Assembly (NCBI GenBank): GCA_009827225.1
Contig: WUAI01000001.1
Location: 1 to 64,000, forward strand
DNA from: Flavobacteriaceae bacterium
GTDB lineage: Bacteria > Bacteroidota > Bacteroidia > Flavobacteriales > Flavobacteriaceae
Reading direction: 5' to 3'
DNA length: 64,000 bases
The first letter of the stretch is position 1. Every line of letters starts with the position of its first letter. The notes under the pieces were generated by a model. It searched no databases. It was not told the origin of the DNA and saw only the letters and a program-made list of their open reading frames with translations. The translations under genes were made by a program, and so were the position numbers. Positions 8,651-17,021 of the stretch are shown here, piece by piece.

Positions 8651-8658
8651 TATATTTG
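8651..8658 (+). promoter_or_regulatory. -7 promoter element (TATATTTG)
   Basis: TATATTTG matches TAnnTTTG exactly and lies 26 bases upstream of the lipoprotein gene at 8685. It is divergent from the rpsP operon promoter. Confidence 0.55.
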
Positions 8659-8684
8659 TTACAACCTATTTACGCAATAATACC

Positions 8685-9491
8685 ATGAAAAGAATAGTAT
8701 TAGCCCTATTCGTAGCTGTAATTGCCTTCTCAAGCTGCGAGAATTTGGAAGACAATAGTCCCGCTATGCAGGGAATGATTGACAGCCTGTTCTTTAAGGC
8801 CAATGAAGTATTGGCGGTAAAGAATGAAGATGGGTCATACACCATGCAAGGGATTAATCAGAATGAGGTCCTTACTCTGCAAATTGACCGGGCTCAACTT
8901 GGGACCTATCAATTAGGTCCGGGAAGTGCCAGTTTTGCTACTTATGTGGATGCCAATGAAAACGTTTATACTACCTCTCCCAACGGAAGTGGTGTAATAG
9001 AACTCACAGATCGTTGTATTTCCTGTGGATGGTTAACAGGAACCTTTCAATTCTCGGCCATCTTAGAAGGAATAGACACCATTACAGTGAACCGCGGATT
9101 CTTTTTTGAAGCGAACTTTCTACAAGGTGGTTTGTTCCAGGATGAATCTCAACTCAACGATGGTACTTTGATCGCCAAATTAAACGGTGAAGTATTCGAA
9201 GCAAATACGGTGATCGCAAATGATAATGGAGCCGTTATTAGTGTCGAAGGAGCCATAGACAATAAAATCATTACCATATCTGTACCCTCAGACGCTGTCC
9301 CCGGTAACTATGGAATCGGAATCCCCGGTTTTGATGCCTCTTTCACTACTTCGGACGGTGTAGAGCCGGCTACAGGTGGATTGATCTCTGTTAACTTCAA
9401 TAATACAGGCACCCGAAAGTTGCGGGTATTCTTCAGATTTGAAACGGAAAACAATTCGATCACGGAAGGGGATCTGTTCGTAGATTATTAA
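8685..9491 (+). CDS. secreted lipoprotein, DUF6252-like
   Basis: A 268-residue lipoprotein with lipobox FSSC (Cys19). The body is beta-rich and seems to hold two related segments. The first has CISCGWLTGTFQFSAI followed by DTITVNRGFFFEANF, a pattern I associate with the DUF6252 family of Bacteroidota lipoproteins (tentative). It has its own promoter and a strong terminator, so it is a single-gene unit. Function is unknown. Confidence 0.7.
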   Translation: MKRIVLALFVAVIAFSSCENLEDNSPAMQGMIDSLFFKANEVLAVKNEDGSYTMQGINQNEVLTLQIDRAQLGTYQLGPGSASFATYVDANENVYTTSPNGSGVIELTDRCISCGWLTGTFQFSAILEGIDTITVNRGFFFEANFLQGGLFQDESQLNDGTLIAKLNGEVFEANTVIANDNGAVISVEGAIDNKIITISVPSDAVPGNYGIGIPGFDASFTTSDGVEPATGGLISVNFNNTGTRKLRVFFRFETENNSITEGDLFVDY

Positions 9492-9512
9492 ACATCGACA
9501 TACAATATTATG

Positions 9513-9538
9513 ACCGGGCTTTTATGCCCGGTTTTTTT
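9513..9538 (+). terminator. rho-independent terminator
   Basis: ACCGGGC (9513-9519), loop TTTTAT, GCCCGGT (9526-9532) and then a T run, 21 bases after the stop of the lipoprotein gene. Confidence 0.9.
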
Positions 9539-9569
9539 GTTTATAAGTGTGTCCCATTGTGTACAACTT

Positions 9570-9671
9570 TTACTTTCGAATGAGCACGTGATTCTCTATT
9601 TTTACTTCGGAAATCTTCCTAGCAATTTTTCCCTCTTTGTCGTACACCAGCAACTTATTTAGTCGATGTAT
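9570..9671 (-). pseudogene. possible 3' remnant of a lost gene
   Basis: On the minus strand an open frame of 33 codons without a start reads like the C-terminus of a real protein. It contains KLLVYDKEGKIARK and ends in HVLIRK before TAA at 9570-9572. It sits between a strong terminator and dnaE, overlaps the first codons of dnaE on the other strand, and is cut off upstream by an in-frame stop. It may be a leftover of a deleted gene. Chance cannot be excluded at this length. Confidence 0.3.
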
Positions 9672-12600
9672 TTAATCTTTGATACCGAAACCACCGGTTT
9701 ACCAAAACGTTATGATGCTCCGGTAACCGATACCGATAACTGGCCACGCTGTATTCAGATCGCATGGCAGTTGCATGACGAAAATGGGGCTCTGTTAGAA
9801 CATGAAGATTACCTGGTACAACCCGAAGGTTTTGATATTCCTTATGATAGTGAACGAATTCATGGTATTTCGACCGCGTTAGCCACACAGGAAGGAATCT
9901 CGCTCAAGGAGGTATCGGAAAAGTTTGCCAGGGTATTGGGTAAGGCCAAATTTGTGGTGGGCCAGAATGTAGGTTTCGATGTAAATATTATGGGGTGTGA
10001 GTTCTACCGGTTGGGGATGGAAACGCCTTTGGCAAAACTTCCGGTTCTGGATACCTGTACCGAAACTACTGCGCAATTATGTCAGATCCCAGGGGGTAGA
10101 GGAGGTAAATTTAAATTACCCACCCTTACGGAACTTCACCAGTTCTTATTCGACCAGCCTTTTGCCGAAGCGCACAACGCCACCGCAGACGTAGAAGCAA
10201 CAACTCGTTGTTTTTTAGAATTGGTTCGTCGTAATATTTTTACTGAAGAAGAACTAGATGTTCAGCCGGATTACTTCCAGCGGTTTTCAGAAGCCAACCC
10301 GAAAACTATTGAGTTGATCGGGCTTAAGCATATCAATCTCAAAAAGGCTTCGGATGCAATACGAGCCACTATGGCTCCCCAAACGGAAACCTCCGAAATT
10401 AGTTCCGAAGAGATCGACGAGAATGTTGAAGTCCTCAAGGGAGTTGCATTCTCACATTTACATAATCATTCCCAGTTTTCTATTTTACAATCCACCTCGT
10501 CGACTCGTGACCTAGTGCAGGCCGCTATTGATGCTGAAATGCCTGCTGTGGCACTCACCGACAGTGGCAATATGATGGGAGCTTTCCACTTTACCAAAGC
10601 GGTGAATGACTATAATAAATCACTTTCCGAGGAAGAGAAACATAAGGAACTAAAGGCCATCGTGGGCTGTGAGTTTTTTGTTTGCGATGATCATACGGAT
10701 AAAACTCAAAAGGACAACGGGTATCAAATTGTGATGTTGGCCAAAAACAAGAACGGATACCATAATTTGGCCAAAATGGCGAGTATCGCCTATACCGCAG
10801 GGTTCTATTATGTTCCCAGGATCGATCGTAAGGTGATAGAAACCTACAAAGAAGATATCATCGTGCTTACTGGAAGTATTTATGGAGAAGTTCCCAGTAA
10901 GGTCTTGAACATTGGTGAAAAGCAGGCAGAAGAAGCACTAATTTGGTGGAAGGAACAGTTTGGAGATGATTTGTACATTGAGATCATGCGGCATAACCAG
11001 GAGGACGAACGCAGGGTGAACACTGTTTTGGTCGATTTCGCCCGGAAGCATGACATAAAACTGGTGGCTTGCAATAATACCTATTACATAAAGAAGGATG
11101 ACGCCAATGCGCATGACATTCTGTTATGTGTGAAAGACGGTGAGAAACAGGCGACACCTATTGGCAGGGGACGAGGATATCGATATGGTTTGCCGAACCA
11201 GGAATATTACTTTAAATCTCAGGAGGAGATGAAGTCCTTGTTCAGGGATCTGCCGGAAGCCATTCAATCCATTTCAGAGATTGTAGACAAGATCCAGCCT
11301 TTTTCCCTGGCGCGTGAAGTACTCCTTCCAAACTTTGGCATTCCAAAAGAATTCCTGCATGCTGAAGACGCCGATGGAGGCAAAAGAGGTGAGAACGCAT
11401 ACTTGCGTCATCTTACCTACGAAGGAGCCAAGAAACGTTACCCGGATATTTCCGAAGAGATCAAGGAACGGCTCGATTTTGAGCTGGAAGTTATCGCCAA
11501 TACGGGTTATCCCGGTTATTTCCTTATCGTACAGGATTTCATAGCGGAAGCAAGAAAAATGGGAGTTTCCGTAGGTCCCGGAAGAGGATCGGCGGCGGGA
11601 AGTGCCGTGGCCTATTGCCTCGGGATCACGAATATCGATCCTATCGAATACGACCTTCTTTTTGAGCGTTTCCTGAATCCGGATCGAATCAGCATGCCGG
11701 ATATCGACATCGACTTTGACGATGAAGGACGAAGCAAGGTGATGGACTATGTGATCGAAAAATACGGAGCCAACCAGGTAGCGCAGATCATCACCTACGG
11801 AACTATGGCGGCCAAATCCTCTATTCGGGATACGGCCAGGGTGTTGGACCTTCCTTTAAATGATGCCGACCGTATTGCCAAGCTGATTCCGAATATGACC
11901 AAGCTGAATAAGATATTTGGTTATGACGACAAGGAATTGCGAAGTAAGTTCCGAAGTGACGAACTGCCTAAGGTGAATGAACTTTTAAACCTTTCAGAAG
12001 GGGAAGATCTGGAGGCTCAGACGATCAATCAGGCGAGAGTATTGGAAGGATCGGTACGAAATACGGGAATCCATGCCTGTGGGGTGATCATCACTCCAGA
12101 TGATATCACCAATTTCGTTCCGATTGCCACGGCCAAGGATTCGGATTTATATGTGACTCAGTTCGACAACTCGGTGGTGGAAAGTGCGGGATTGCTAAAA
12201 ATGGATTTCCTGGGGTTAAAGACCTTAACGCTGATCAAGGACACGGTAAAGATCGTAAAGCACAAGCACGGGGTGGAACTGGATCCTGATAATTTCCCAT
12301 TGGACGATGAGAAGACATATGAACTCTTCCAACGTGGTGAAACCGTTGGGATTTTCCAGTATGAAAGTGCCGGGATGCAAAAACACATGAAAGACCTGAA
12401 ACCTACGGTCTTTGCAGATCTTATCGCCATGAACGCCTTATATCGCCCCGGGCCCATGGAATACATCCCGAGTTTTATCCGAAGAAAGCATGGTGACGAG
12501 GAGATTGCGTACGATCTACCGGCGATGGAGGAATATTTGAATGAAACCTATGGAATCACGGTCTACCAGGAGCAGGTGATGTTGTTGTCTCAAAAACTGG

Positions 12601-14015
12601 CCGATTTTACTAAGGGTGAAGCCGATGTACTACGGAAGGCCATGGGTAAGAAACAGAAAGCCGTCCTGGATAAAATGAAGCCTCAATTCATCCAACAGGC
12701 TGAGGCGAAGGGTCATGATGCTGAGGTGCTGGAGAAAATATGGAAGGATTGGGAAGCCTTTGCGAGTTATGCGTTTAACAAATCGCATTCTACCTGCTAT
12801 GCATGGATCGCTTATCAAACGGCATACCTCAAGGCACATTATCCGGCCGAATACATGGCCGCAGTGCTTTCGAATAATATGAGCGATATCAAGCAGGTTA
12901 CCTTCTTTATGGAAGAATGTAAGCGAATGGGACTGGAAGTTTTGGGACCTGATGTGAATGAATCCTTTTATAAGTTTACTGTAAACGACCGCGGGGCCAT
13001 CCGTTTTGGAATGGGTGCCATCAAAGGTGTGGGCGGAAATGCTGTGGCCACTATTGTGGAACATCGAAAAGACGGCACCTATAAATCTATTTTTGATTTA
13101 GCCAAGCGAATTGATCTGAGAGCGGCCAATAAGAAAGCTTTTGAGAATCTTGTGTTAGCGGGCGGATTTGACAGCTTTGATACCCATCGCGCACAATATA
13201 TGCATGCCGATGGGGATGGAGTGATGTTCTTCGAAAAGGTCTTGCGTTATGCTGCCAAGTACCAGGAGACTCAGAATTCCTCCCAGGTGAGTTTGTTTGG
13301 AGATTCCAGTGAAGTACAGATTCCCGAGCCAGAAGTTCCTCCCTGCGAAGAATGGGGAACGATGAAAAAGTTAAAGCAGGAGAAAGAAGTGGTGGGAATC
13401 TATATTTCGGGGCATCCACTGGACGATTTTAAAACAGAAATGGAGAATTTCTGTAATGTAAAGGTGTCCGATTTCAATGAAATGGAACGATTCGTTAACC
13501 GGGAGGTGTGCTTTGGAGGTGTGGTGAGTGAGGTGCAGCATCGGGAGAGTAAGGCCGGAAAAGGTTGGGCCATTTTCACTGTGGAGGACTATGATGACAG
13601 TTTCGAGTTCAAGATCTTCGGTGAGGAGTACCTGAAGTTCCGTCATTTCCTGATCCCGAATTCTTTTGTGTACGTGAGAGCATTTATCAAAGAAGGTTGG
13701 GTGAATCGGGAGACCGGCAAAAAGGGAGATCCGCGGATGCAGTACAATAATTTCCAGTTGTTGCATGACGTGATGGGGAGCCAGGCGAAGAAACTCACGA
13801 TACAAATGCAGATTGGCGACTTACAGGAGAAACGGATCAAAATATTAAAGGATCTTTTCAAATCTCATAAAGGGGATGCGCAATTGCATTTTACCATGTA
13901 TGATATGGATGAGAAGGTAAAGCTGAACATGCCCAGTCGAAAAACCAAAGTGGCTATTAGTAAGGAGCTGTTGAATGAGTTGAAGGAACATGAGGTAGTT
14001 TACAAATTGAATTAA
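9666..14015 (+). CDS. dnaE: DNA polymerase III alpha subunit with fused N-terminal proofreading exonuclease
   Basis: A 1449-residue replicative polymerase, ~290 residues longer than E. coli DnaE. Residues 1-190 form a DnaQ-like DEDDh 3'-5' exonuclease with Asp6, Glu8 (FDTETTG), Asp105, His170 and Asp175 all present. A linker follows, then a PHP domain beginning HLHNH at 264-268, then the C-family polymerase core with GPGRGSAAGS near 637 and the catalytic PDIDIDFD near 678, then HhH and OB regions. The exonuclease precedes the PHP domain, unlike PolC, where it is nested within it. This layout is the usual one in Flavobacteriia. The PHP metal-ligand pattern HxHxH is also retained, so two potential nuclease centres exist in one chain. 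Confidence 0.95.
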   Translation: MYLIFDTETTGLPKRYDAPVTDTDNWPRCIQIAWQLHDENGALLEHEDYLVQPEGFDIPYDSERIHGISTALATQEGISLKEVSEKFARVLGKAKFVVGQNVGFDVNIMGCEFYRLGMETPLAKLPVLDTCTETTAQLCQIPGGRGGKFKLPTLTELHQFLFDQPFAEAHNATADVEATTRCFLELVRRNIFTEEELDVQPDYFQRFSEANPKTIELIGLKHINLKKASDAIRATMAPQTETSEISSEEIDENVEVLKGVAFSHLHNHSQFSILQSTSSTRDLVQAAIDAEMPAVALTDSGNMMGAFHFTKAVNDYNKSLSEEEKHKELKAIVGCEFFVCDDHTDKTQKDNGYQIVMLAKNKNGYHNLAKMASIAYTAGFYYVPRIDRKVIETYKEDIIVLTGSIYGEVPSKVLNIGEKQAEEALIWWKEQFGDDLYIEIMRHNQEDERRVNTVLVDFARKHDIKLVACNNTYYIKKDDANAHDILLCVKDGEKQATPIGRGRGYRYGLPNQEYYFKSQEEMKSLFRDLPEAIQSISEIVDKIQPFSLAREVLLPNFGIPKEFLHAEDADGGKRGENAYLRHLTYEGAKKRYPDISEEIKERLDFELEVIANTGYPGYFLIVQDFIAEARKMGVSVGPGRGSAAGSAVAYCLGITNIDPIEYDLLFERFLNPDRISMPDIDIDFDDEGRSKVMDYVIEKYGANQVAQIITYGTMAAKSSIRDTARVLDLPLNDADRIAKLIPNMTKLNKIFGYDDKELRSKFRSDELPKVNELLNLSEGEDLEAQTINQARVLEGSVRNTGIHACGVIITPDDITNFVPIATAKDSDLYVTQFDNSVVESAGLLKMDFLGLKTLTLIKDTVKIVKHKHGVELDPDNFPLDDEKTYELFQRGETVGIFQYESAGMQKHMKDLKPTVFADLIAMNALYRPGPMEYIPSFIRRKHGDEEIAYDLPAMEEYLNETYGITVYQEQVMLLSQKLADFTKGEADVLRKAMGKKQKAVLDKMKPQFIQQAEAKGHDAEVLEKIWKDWEAFASYAFNKSHSTCYAWIAYQTAYLKAHYPAEYMAAVLSNNMSDIKQVTFFMEECKRMGLEVLGPDVNESFYKFTVNDRGAIRFGMGAIKGVGGNAVATIVEHRKDGTYKSIFDLAKRIDLRAANKKAFENLVLAGGFDSFDTHRAQYMHADGDGVMFFEKVLRYAAKYQETQNSSQVSLFGDSSEVQIPEPEVPPCEEWGTMKKLKQEKEVVGIYISGHPLDDFKTEMENFCNVKVSDFNEMERFVNREVCFGGVVSEVQHRESKAGKGWAIFTVEDYDDSFEFKIFGEEYLKFRHFLIPNSFVYVRAFIKEGWVNRETGKKGDPRMQYNNFQLLHDVMGSQAKKLTIQMQIGDLQEKRIKILKDLFKSHKGDAQLHFTMYDMDEKVKLNMPSRKTKVAISKELLNELKEHEVVYKLN

Positions 14016-14343
14016 CGGTGTGTCATTCAGAGCGCCCGCCAGAACGAAGTCTTTCGGGCTGGAAGCGAAGAATCTTTTGTCACTTCGAGTGTTTTGCGAA
14101 GCAAAATGTAACGAGAAGTGGGCCAGCGGTTGCAGCGGCATCCTTTTTGTTTCTTCGGTGTCACCGTTGAAGGGTTTGATACACAACAAAAAGATATAGC
14201 GGAAGACGCGGTACTCTAAAGCTTTAGCGAAAGAGTAGGCCCCATAATAAAAACCAATGGTTCTATTGCCTCAACTAATGAAAGGCTTGTAAGTTTTGGT
14301 ATAAAAATTGACTACTTTTGCGTAACCTATAAAAAATAAAATA
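14016..14343. repeat. intergenic region with REP-like palindromic sequence
   Basis: This gene-free stretch contains imperfect palindromes built from CATTCAGAGCG, AGCGAAGAATC and CACTTCGAG motifs. Clearest is 14081-14120, where CACTTCGAGT and ACGAGAAGTG flank TTTTGCGAAGCAAAA. Further on are GCAGCGGCATCC and AAAGATATAGCGGA, words I recognise as common in dispersed intergenic repeats of Flavobacteriaceae. No protein-coding potential is evident. It also carries the trxA promoter at its right end. Confidence 0.55.
14313..14320 (+). promoter_or_regulatory. -7 promoter element of trxA
   Basis: TACTTTTG matches TAnnTTTG and lies 23 bases upstream of the trxA ATG. A candidate TTTG lies at 14295-14298, closer than the usual spacing. 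Confidence 0.6.
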
Positions 14344-14664
14344 ATGGCTTTAGAAATAACAGACGCAACATTTGAAGAAACTGTATTGAATAGTGACAAA
14401 CCTGTAATGGTAGACTTTTGGGCTGCCTGGTGTGGACCTTGTCGAATGGTAGGACCTATCATCGATGAAATCAGTAATGACTATGATGGTAAGGCGGTAG
14501 TTGGTAAGGTAGATGTAGATGCCAACCAGGAGTTTGCTGCTAAATACGGTGTTCGAAATATTCCTACGGTGTTAGTGTTTAACAACGGAGAGTTGGTAGG
14601 CCGACAAGTAGGTGTAGCCCCTAAGAATGTATATGCAGAAGCATTGGATTCGTTATTGAACTAG
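14344..14664 (+). CDS. trxA: thioredoxin
   Basis: A 106-residue cytoplasmic thioredoxin of canonical length. The redox motif WCGPC is at residues 29-33 (Cys30, Cys33), followed by the cis-proline segment RNIPTVLVF. It reduces protein disulfides and serves ribonucleotide reductase and peroxiredoxins. It has its own promoter and terminator. Confidence 0.95.
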   Translation: MALEITDATFEETVLNSDKPVMVDFWAAWCGPCRMVGPIIDEISNDYDGKAVVGKVDVDANQEFAAKYGVRNIPTVLVFNNGELVGRQVGVAPKNVYAEALDSLLN

Positions 14665-14710
14665 GAATAGTTCAGGATTTCATATATCGAAGTTAAAATT
14701 AAGTGATAAG

Positions 14711-14736
14711 AGGCTCTCATTTGGGAGCCTTTTCTT
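14711..14736 (+). terminator. rho-independent terminator after trxA
   Basis: AGGCTC (14711-14716) pairs with GAGCCT (14725-14730), followed by TTTTCTTATTTT. Confidence 0.8.
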
Positions 14737-14795
14737 ATTTTAGAGAACTATGGAGCGACGCGGAGATATGGCCTCCATTATAACAACTTTAAAGA

Positions 14796-14822
14796 CCTCT
14801 CGACTCCGCTCGAGGTGACACA
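14796..14822. repeat. short REP-like palindrome
   Basis: CTCGA (14799-14803) and TCGAG (14810-14814) flank CTCCGC, followed by GTGACA. The word CTCGACTCCGCTCGAGGTGA resembles dispersed flavobacterial repeats and the element at 14.0-14.3 kb. It lies just before the clpP paralogue. Confidence 0.45.
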
Positions 14823-14832
14823 ATGATAAATT

Positions 14833-15378
14833 ATGGAAAGAATAAATAAAGTTCAGGATCAAATTGACAATCGGTTGTTGGAAGACCGCAAAGTGTTCTT
14901 ATGGGGGATGGTGGATGATGAGAGTGCCAAGCATGTGGTGGACCGTTTGCTCTATTTGGATTCGCTGAACAATAAAGAGATCAAATTATATATCAACAGC
15001 CCGGGAGGGTATGTGACCAGCGGATTCTCCATGTACGATACGATCAAGGAAATCAAAAGTCCGGTGTCCACAATCTGCACCGGTTTGGCGGCTTCGATGG
15101 GAAGTATATTATTGTCGGCGGGCGAAAAAGGCCGCCGATTTATCCAACCGCATGCCAGGGTGATGATCCATCAGCCGAGTGGTGGAGCCAGAGGCCCTGC
15201 CAGTGATATTGAAATTTCGGCCCAGGAGATTATAAAGACCAAGGAATTGAGCGCAAAGATCTTGGCAGACAATTGTGGCCAGGATTTTGAGAAGGTAATG
15301 AAGGATTTCAACAGGGACCACTGGATGGACGCTGAGGAGAGTGTGGAGTACGGGATTGTGGATGGAGTTGCGGAGTAG
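14833..15378 (+). CDS. clpP: ClpP-family serine protease
   Basis: A 181-residue ATP-dependent Clp protease proteolytic subunit. The catalytic triad is complete: Ser88 in GLAASMGS, His113 in MIHQPSGG and Asp162 in FNRDHWM. It has no propeptide and stands alone, away from clpX and tig, which suggests it is a second ClpP paralogue rather than the housekeeping tig-clpP-clpX copy (inference, since the rest of the genome is not visible). It could form mixed rings or work with a different ATPase. Its stop codon lies in the first unit of a heptamer repeat. Confidence 0.9.
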   Translation: MERINKVQDQIDNRLLEDRKVFLWGMVDDESAKHVVDRLLYLDSLNNKEIKLYINSPGGYVTSGFSMYDTIKEIKSPVSTICTGLAASMGSILLSAGEKGRRFIQPHARVMIHQPSGGARGPASDIEISAQEIIKTKELSAKILADNCGQDFEKVMKDFNRDHWMDAEESVEYGIVDGVAE

Positions 15379-15424
15379 TGAATAGTGAATAGTGAATAGT
15401 GAGTGGTGAATAGTGAGAAGTGAG
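15375..15424 (+). repeat. degenerate tandem heptamer repeat (AATAGTG)n
   Basis: About seven 7-base units of the type AATAGTG, drifting to AGTGGTG and AGAAGTG, run from the clpP stop codon toward the four-helix-bundle gene. The right-hand units form the left arm of the inverted repeat described separately. Confidence 0.85.
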
Positions 15425-15824
15425 GTATAAAATGTAGAATGGATGAATCATAAGGAGATGGATGTCTGGCAAAAAAGCATGTTGCTAGCGGAGAAGATTT
15501 ATGAAATAAGTTCTCAGTTTCCTAAAGAAGAATTATATGGATTGACTAGTCAGATTCGGAGAGCTGCTGTTTCAGTGCCATCAAACATTGCGGAGGGAGC
15601 GGCTAGAAAAAGTGATAAGGAGTTCTTGCAATTCATTACTATTTCTCTTGGATCTTTATCTGAAATCGAAACACAATACATCCTAGCAACACGACTTGGG
15701 TATTTAGAAAGTGATATTGAAATTGATGAATTAATTATTGATGTCAAGAAATTGATCTTAGGGACCAGAAATTATCTTAATAGAAAAATCTAAATCGATT
15801 TACTTCTCACGACTCACAAATCAC
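15399..15824. mobile_element. inverted-repeat-bounded IVP gene cassette
   Basis: A 23-base sequence at 15399-15421 recurs in inverse orientation at 15802-15824 with 19 of 23 positions matching, including the 9-base core GTGAGAAGT / ACTTCTCAC. The pair brackets exactly one gene, the four-helix-bundle protein at 15443-15793. The family is well known as the protein encoded in 23S rRNA intervening sequences, which also sit on the stem of an inverted repeat. There is no transposase, so movement, if any, would be non-autonomous. Confidence 0.5.
15443..15793 (+). CDS. four-helix bundle protein (23S rRNA IVP family)
   Basis: A 116-residue helical protein. The start MDVWQKSMLLAEKIYEIS, the core LTSQIRRAAVSVPSNIAEG and the central SDKEFLQFITISLGSLSEIETQ are diagnostic of the S23/IVP family, related to the Avd accessory protein of diversity-generating retroelements. 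The pentameric bundle is basic and binds nucleic acid in Avd. No reverse transcriptase or variable repeat is nearby, so this is not a DGR. It is bracketed by inverted repeats between clpP and a DUF58 gene. Cellular role is unknown. Confidence 0.9.
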   Translation: MNHKEMDVWQKSMLLAEKIYEISSQFPKEELYGLTSQIRRAAVSVPSNIAEGAARKSDKEFLQFITISLGSLSEIETQYILATRLGYLESDIEIDELIIDVKKLILGTRNYLNRKI

Positions 15825-15836
15825 CGTTGAAGTGAC

Positions 15837-16769
15837 ATGACAAACATAGAGAAACAAATAAATGAGATATCTGGGTTTAAGAACCTGGAGCTACTTGCCA
15901 CTCAGGTGGTGGAGGGATTTATTTCCGGGTTGCATAAGAGTCCGTTTCATGGTTTTTCTGCGGAATTTGCCGAGCATAAAATCTACAACACCGGCGAAAG
16001 TACGAAGCATATCGACTGGAAGCTTTTCGCAAAAACGGATAAGTTATATACCAAGCGATATGAAGAGGAGACGAATTTGCGTTGTCACCTGATTATTGAT
16101 AACAGTAGTTCCATGCATTATCCGAAGGTGAAAGAATTTAAGATCGATTCCCTGAATAAGATCGGGTTTGCGGCATTAGCCAGTGCGGCCATAATGAATT
16201 TATTGAAGCGACAGCGAGACGCTATTGGAATGAGTATTTACAGTGATCATTATGAGTTTTATTCCAATGAAAAAGGAAGCGAGCGTCATCACCAGATGTT
16301 ATTGGGAGAACTTAATAATGCAATATCACGATCAAGGAAGGATATTACTACAAAAACCTTTACTCATCTTCACCTGATTGCGGAGAAATTAAAGCGTAGA
16401 TCACTGGTTTTTTTGTTTACTGATATGTTTCAAAGCGATGCGGAGGAGGAACAATTGTTCCAGGCCTTGCAGCATCTGAAATACAATAAGCATGAGGTGG
16501 TGTTGTTCCATACGTATGACAAGTCGAAGGAGCTGGAATTTGATTTTAGTAATCGGCCGAAACGATTTGTGGATGTTGAAACGGGGGAGCATGTGAATCT
16601 CTATGCCGACAATATTAAAGAGAATTACGAGAAGGCAGTAGGAGAGTATTTTTCCGCTTTGGAACTGAAGTGTGGGCAGTATCGGATTAAGTATGTACGT
16701 GCCGATATCAATGAAGGGTTCAATAAGATTCTAACCACCTATTTGGTGGAGCGGTCAAAGTTTGGATAA
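15837..16769 (+). CDS. DUF58 domain protein with vWA-like fold
   Basis: A 310-residue cytoplasmic protein. The DUF58 signature GESTKHIDWKLFAKTDKLY lies near residue 55, followed by a MIDAS-like DNSSSM that suggests a von Willebrand A metal site. DUF58 proteins usually sit in MoxR-AAA/BatA operons and act as partners of the ATPase. Here no moxR is adjacent, which is unusual. The ATG lies 12 bases after the right inverted-repeat arm of the IVP cassette. Confidence 0.8.
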   Translation: MTNIEKQINEISGFKNLELLATQVVEGFISGLHKSPFHGFSAEFAEHKIYNTGESTKHIDWKLFAKTDKLYTKRYEEETNLRCHLIIDNSSSMHYPKVKEFKIDSLNKIGFAALASAAIMNLLKRQRDAIGMSIYSDHYEFYSNEKGSERHHQMLLGELNNAISRSRKDITTKTFTHLHLIAEKLKRRSLVFLFTDMFQSDAEEEQLFQALQHLKYNKHEVVLFHTYDKSKELEFDFSNRPKRFVDVETGEHVNLYADNIKENYEKAVGEYFSALELKCGQYRIKYVRADINEGFNKILTTYLVERSKFG

Positions 16770-16843
16770 ATACAGCTTTGTATCGAGCAATTTGGTTGCT
16801 TTGAACTTTGGACTTCCGTCTTCTGTCTTTTTACAAAAAATAG

Positions 16844-16874
16844 TTTGTGAACACTAAAAATCGTTTTATATTTG
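16844..16874 (+). promoter_or_regulatory. promoter of tRNA-Asp
   Basis: TTTG (16844-16847) and TATATTTG (16867-16874) match the Bacteroidota -33 and -7 consensus with a 19-base gap, 65 bases upstream of tRNA-Asp. Confidence 0.75.
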
Positions 16875-16939
16875 CACCCGCTGATTAAGCAATTTCAATA
16901 ATATCAACTGTTGTTGGTTCCTTTCGAGGTTTGAAAATT

Positions 16940-17013
16940 GGTCTGGTAGTTCAGTTGGTTAGAATACCTGCCTGTCACGCAGGGGGTCGCGAGTTCGAGT
17001 CTCGTCCAGACCG
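16940..17013 (+). tRNA. tRNA-Asp (GUC)
   Basis: A 74-base cloverleaf. Acceptor arms GGTCTGG (16940-16946) and CCAGACC (17006-17012) pair perfectly and the discriminator base is G. The anticodon arm CCTGC-CTGTCAC-GCAGG gives GTC, and the T arm contains GTTCGAGTC. CCA is not encoded. A consensus promoter lies upstream and a terminator 63 bases downstream. Confidence 0.97.
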
Positions 17014-17021
17014 CAACTAAA

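Noticed and set aside
15375-15424. Tandem repeat considered as a CRISPR-like array
   Set aside because: Seven-base units without spacers and no cas genes. It is a simple tandem repeat.
15443-15793. Avd-like protein considered as part of a diversity-generating retroelement
   Set aside because: No reverse transcriptase, template repeat or variable repeat is present in the surrounding sequence.
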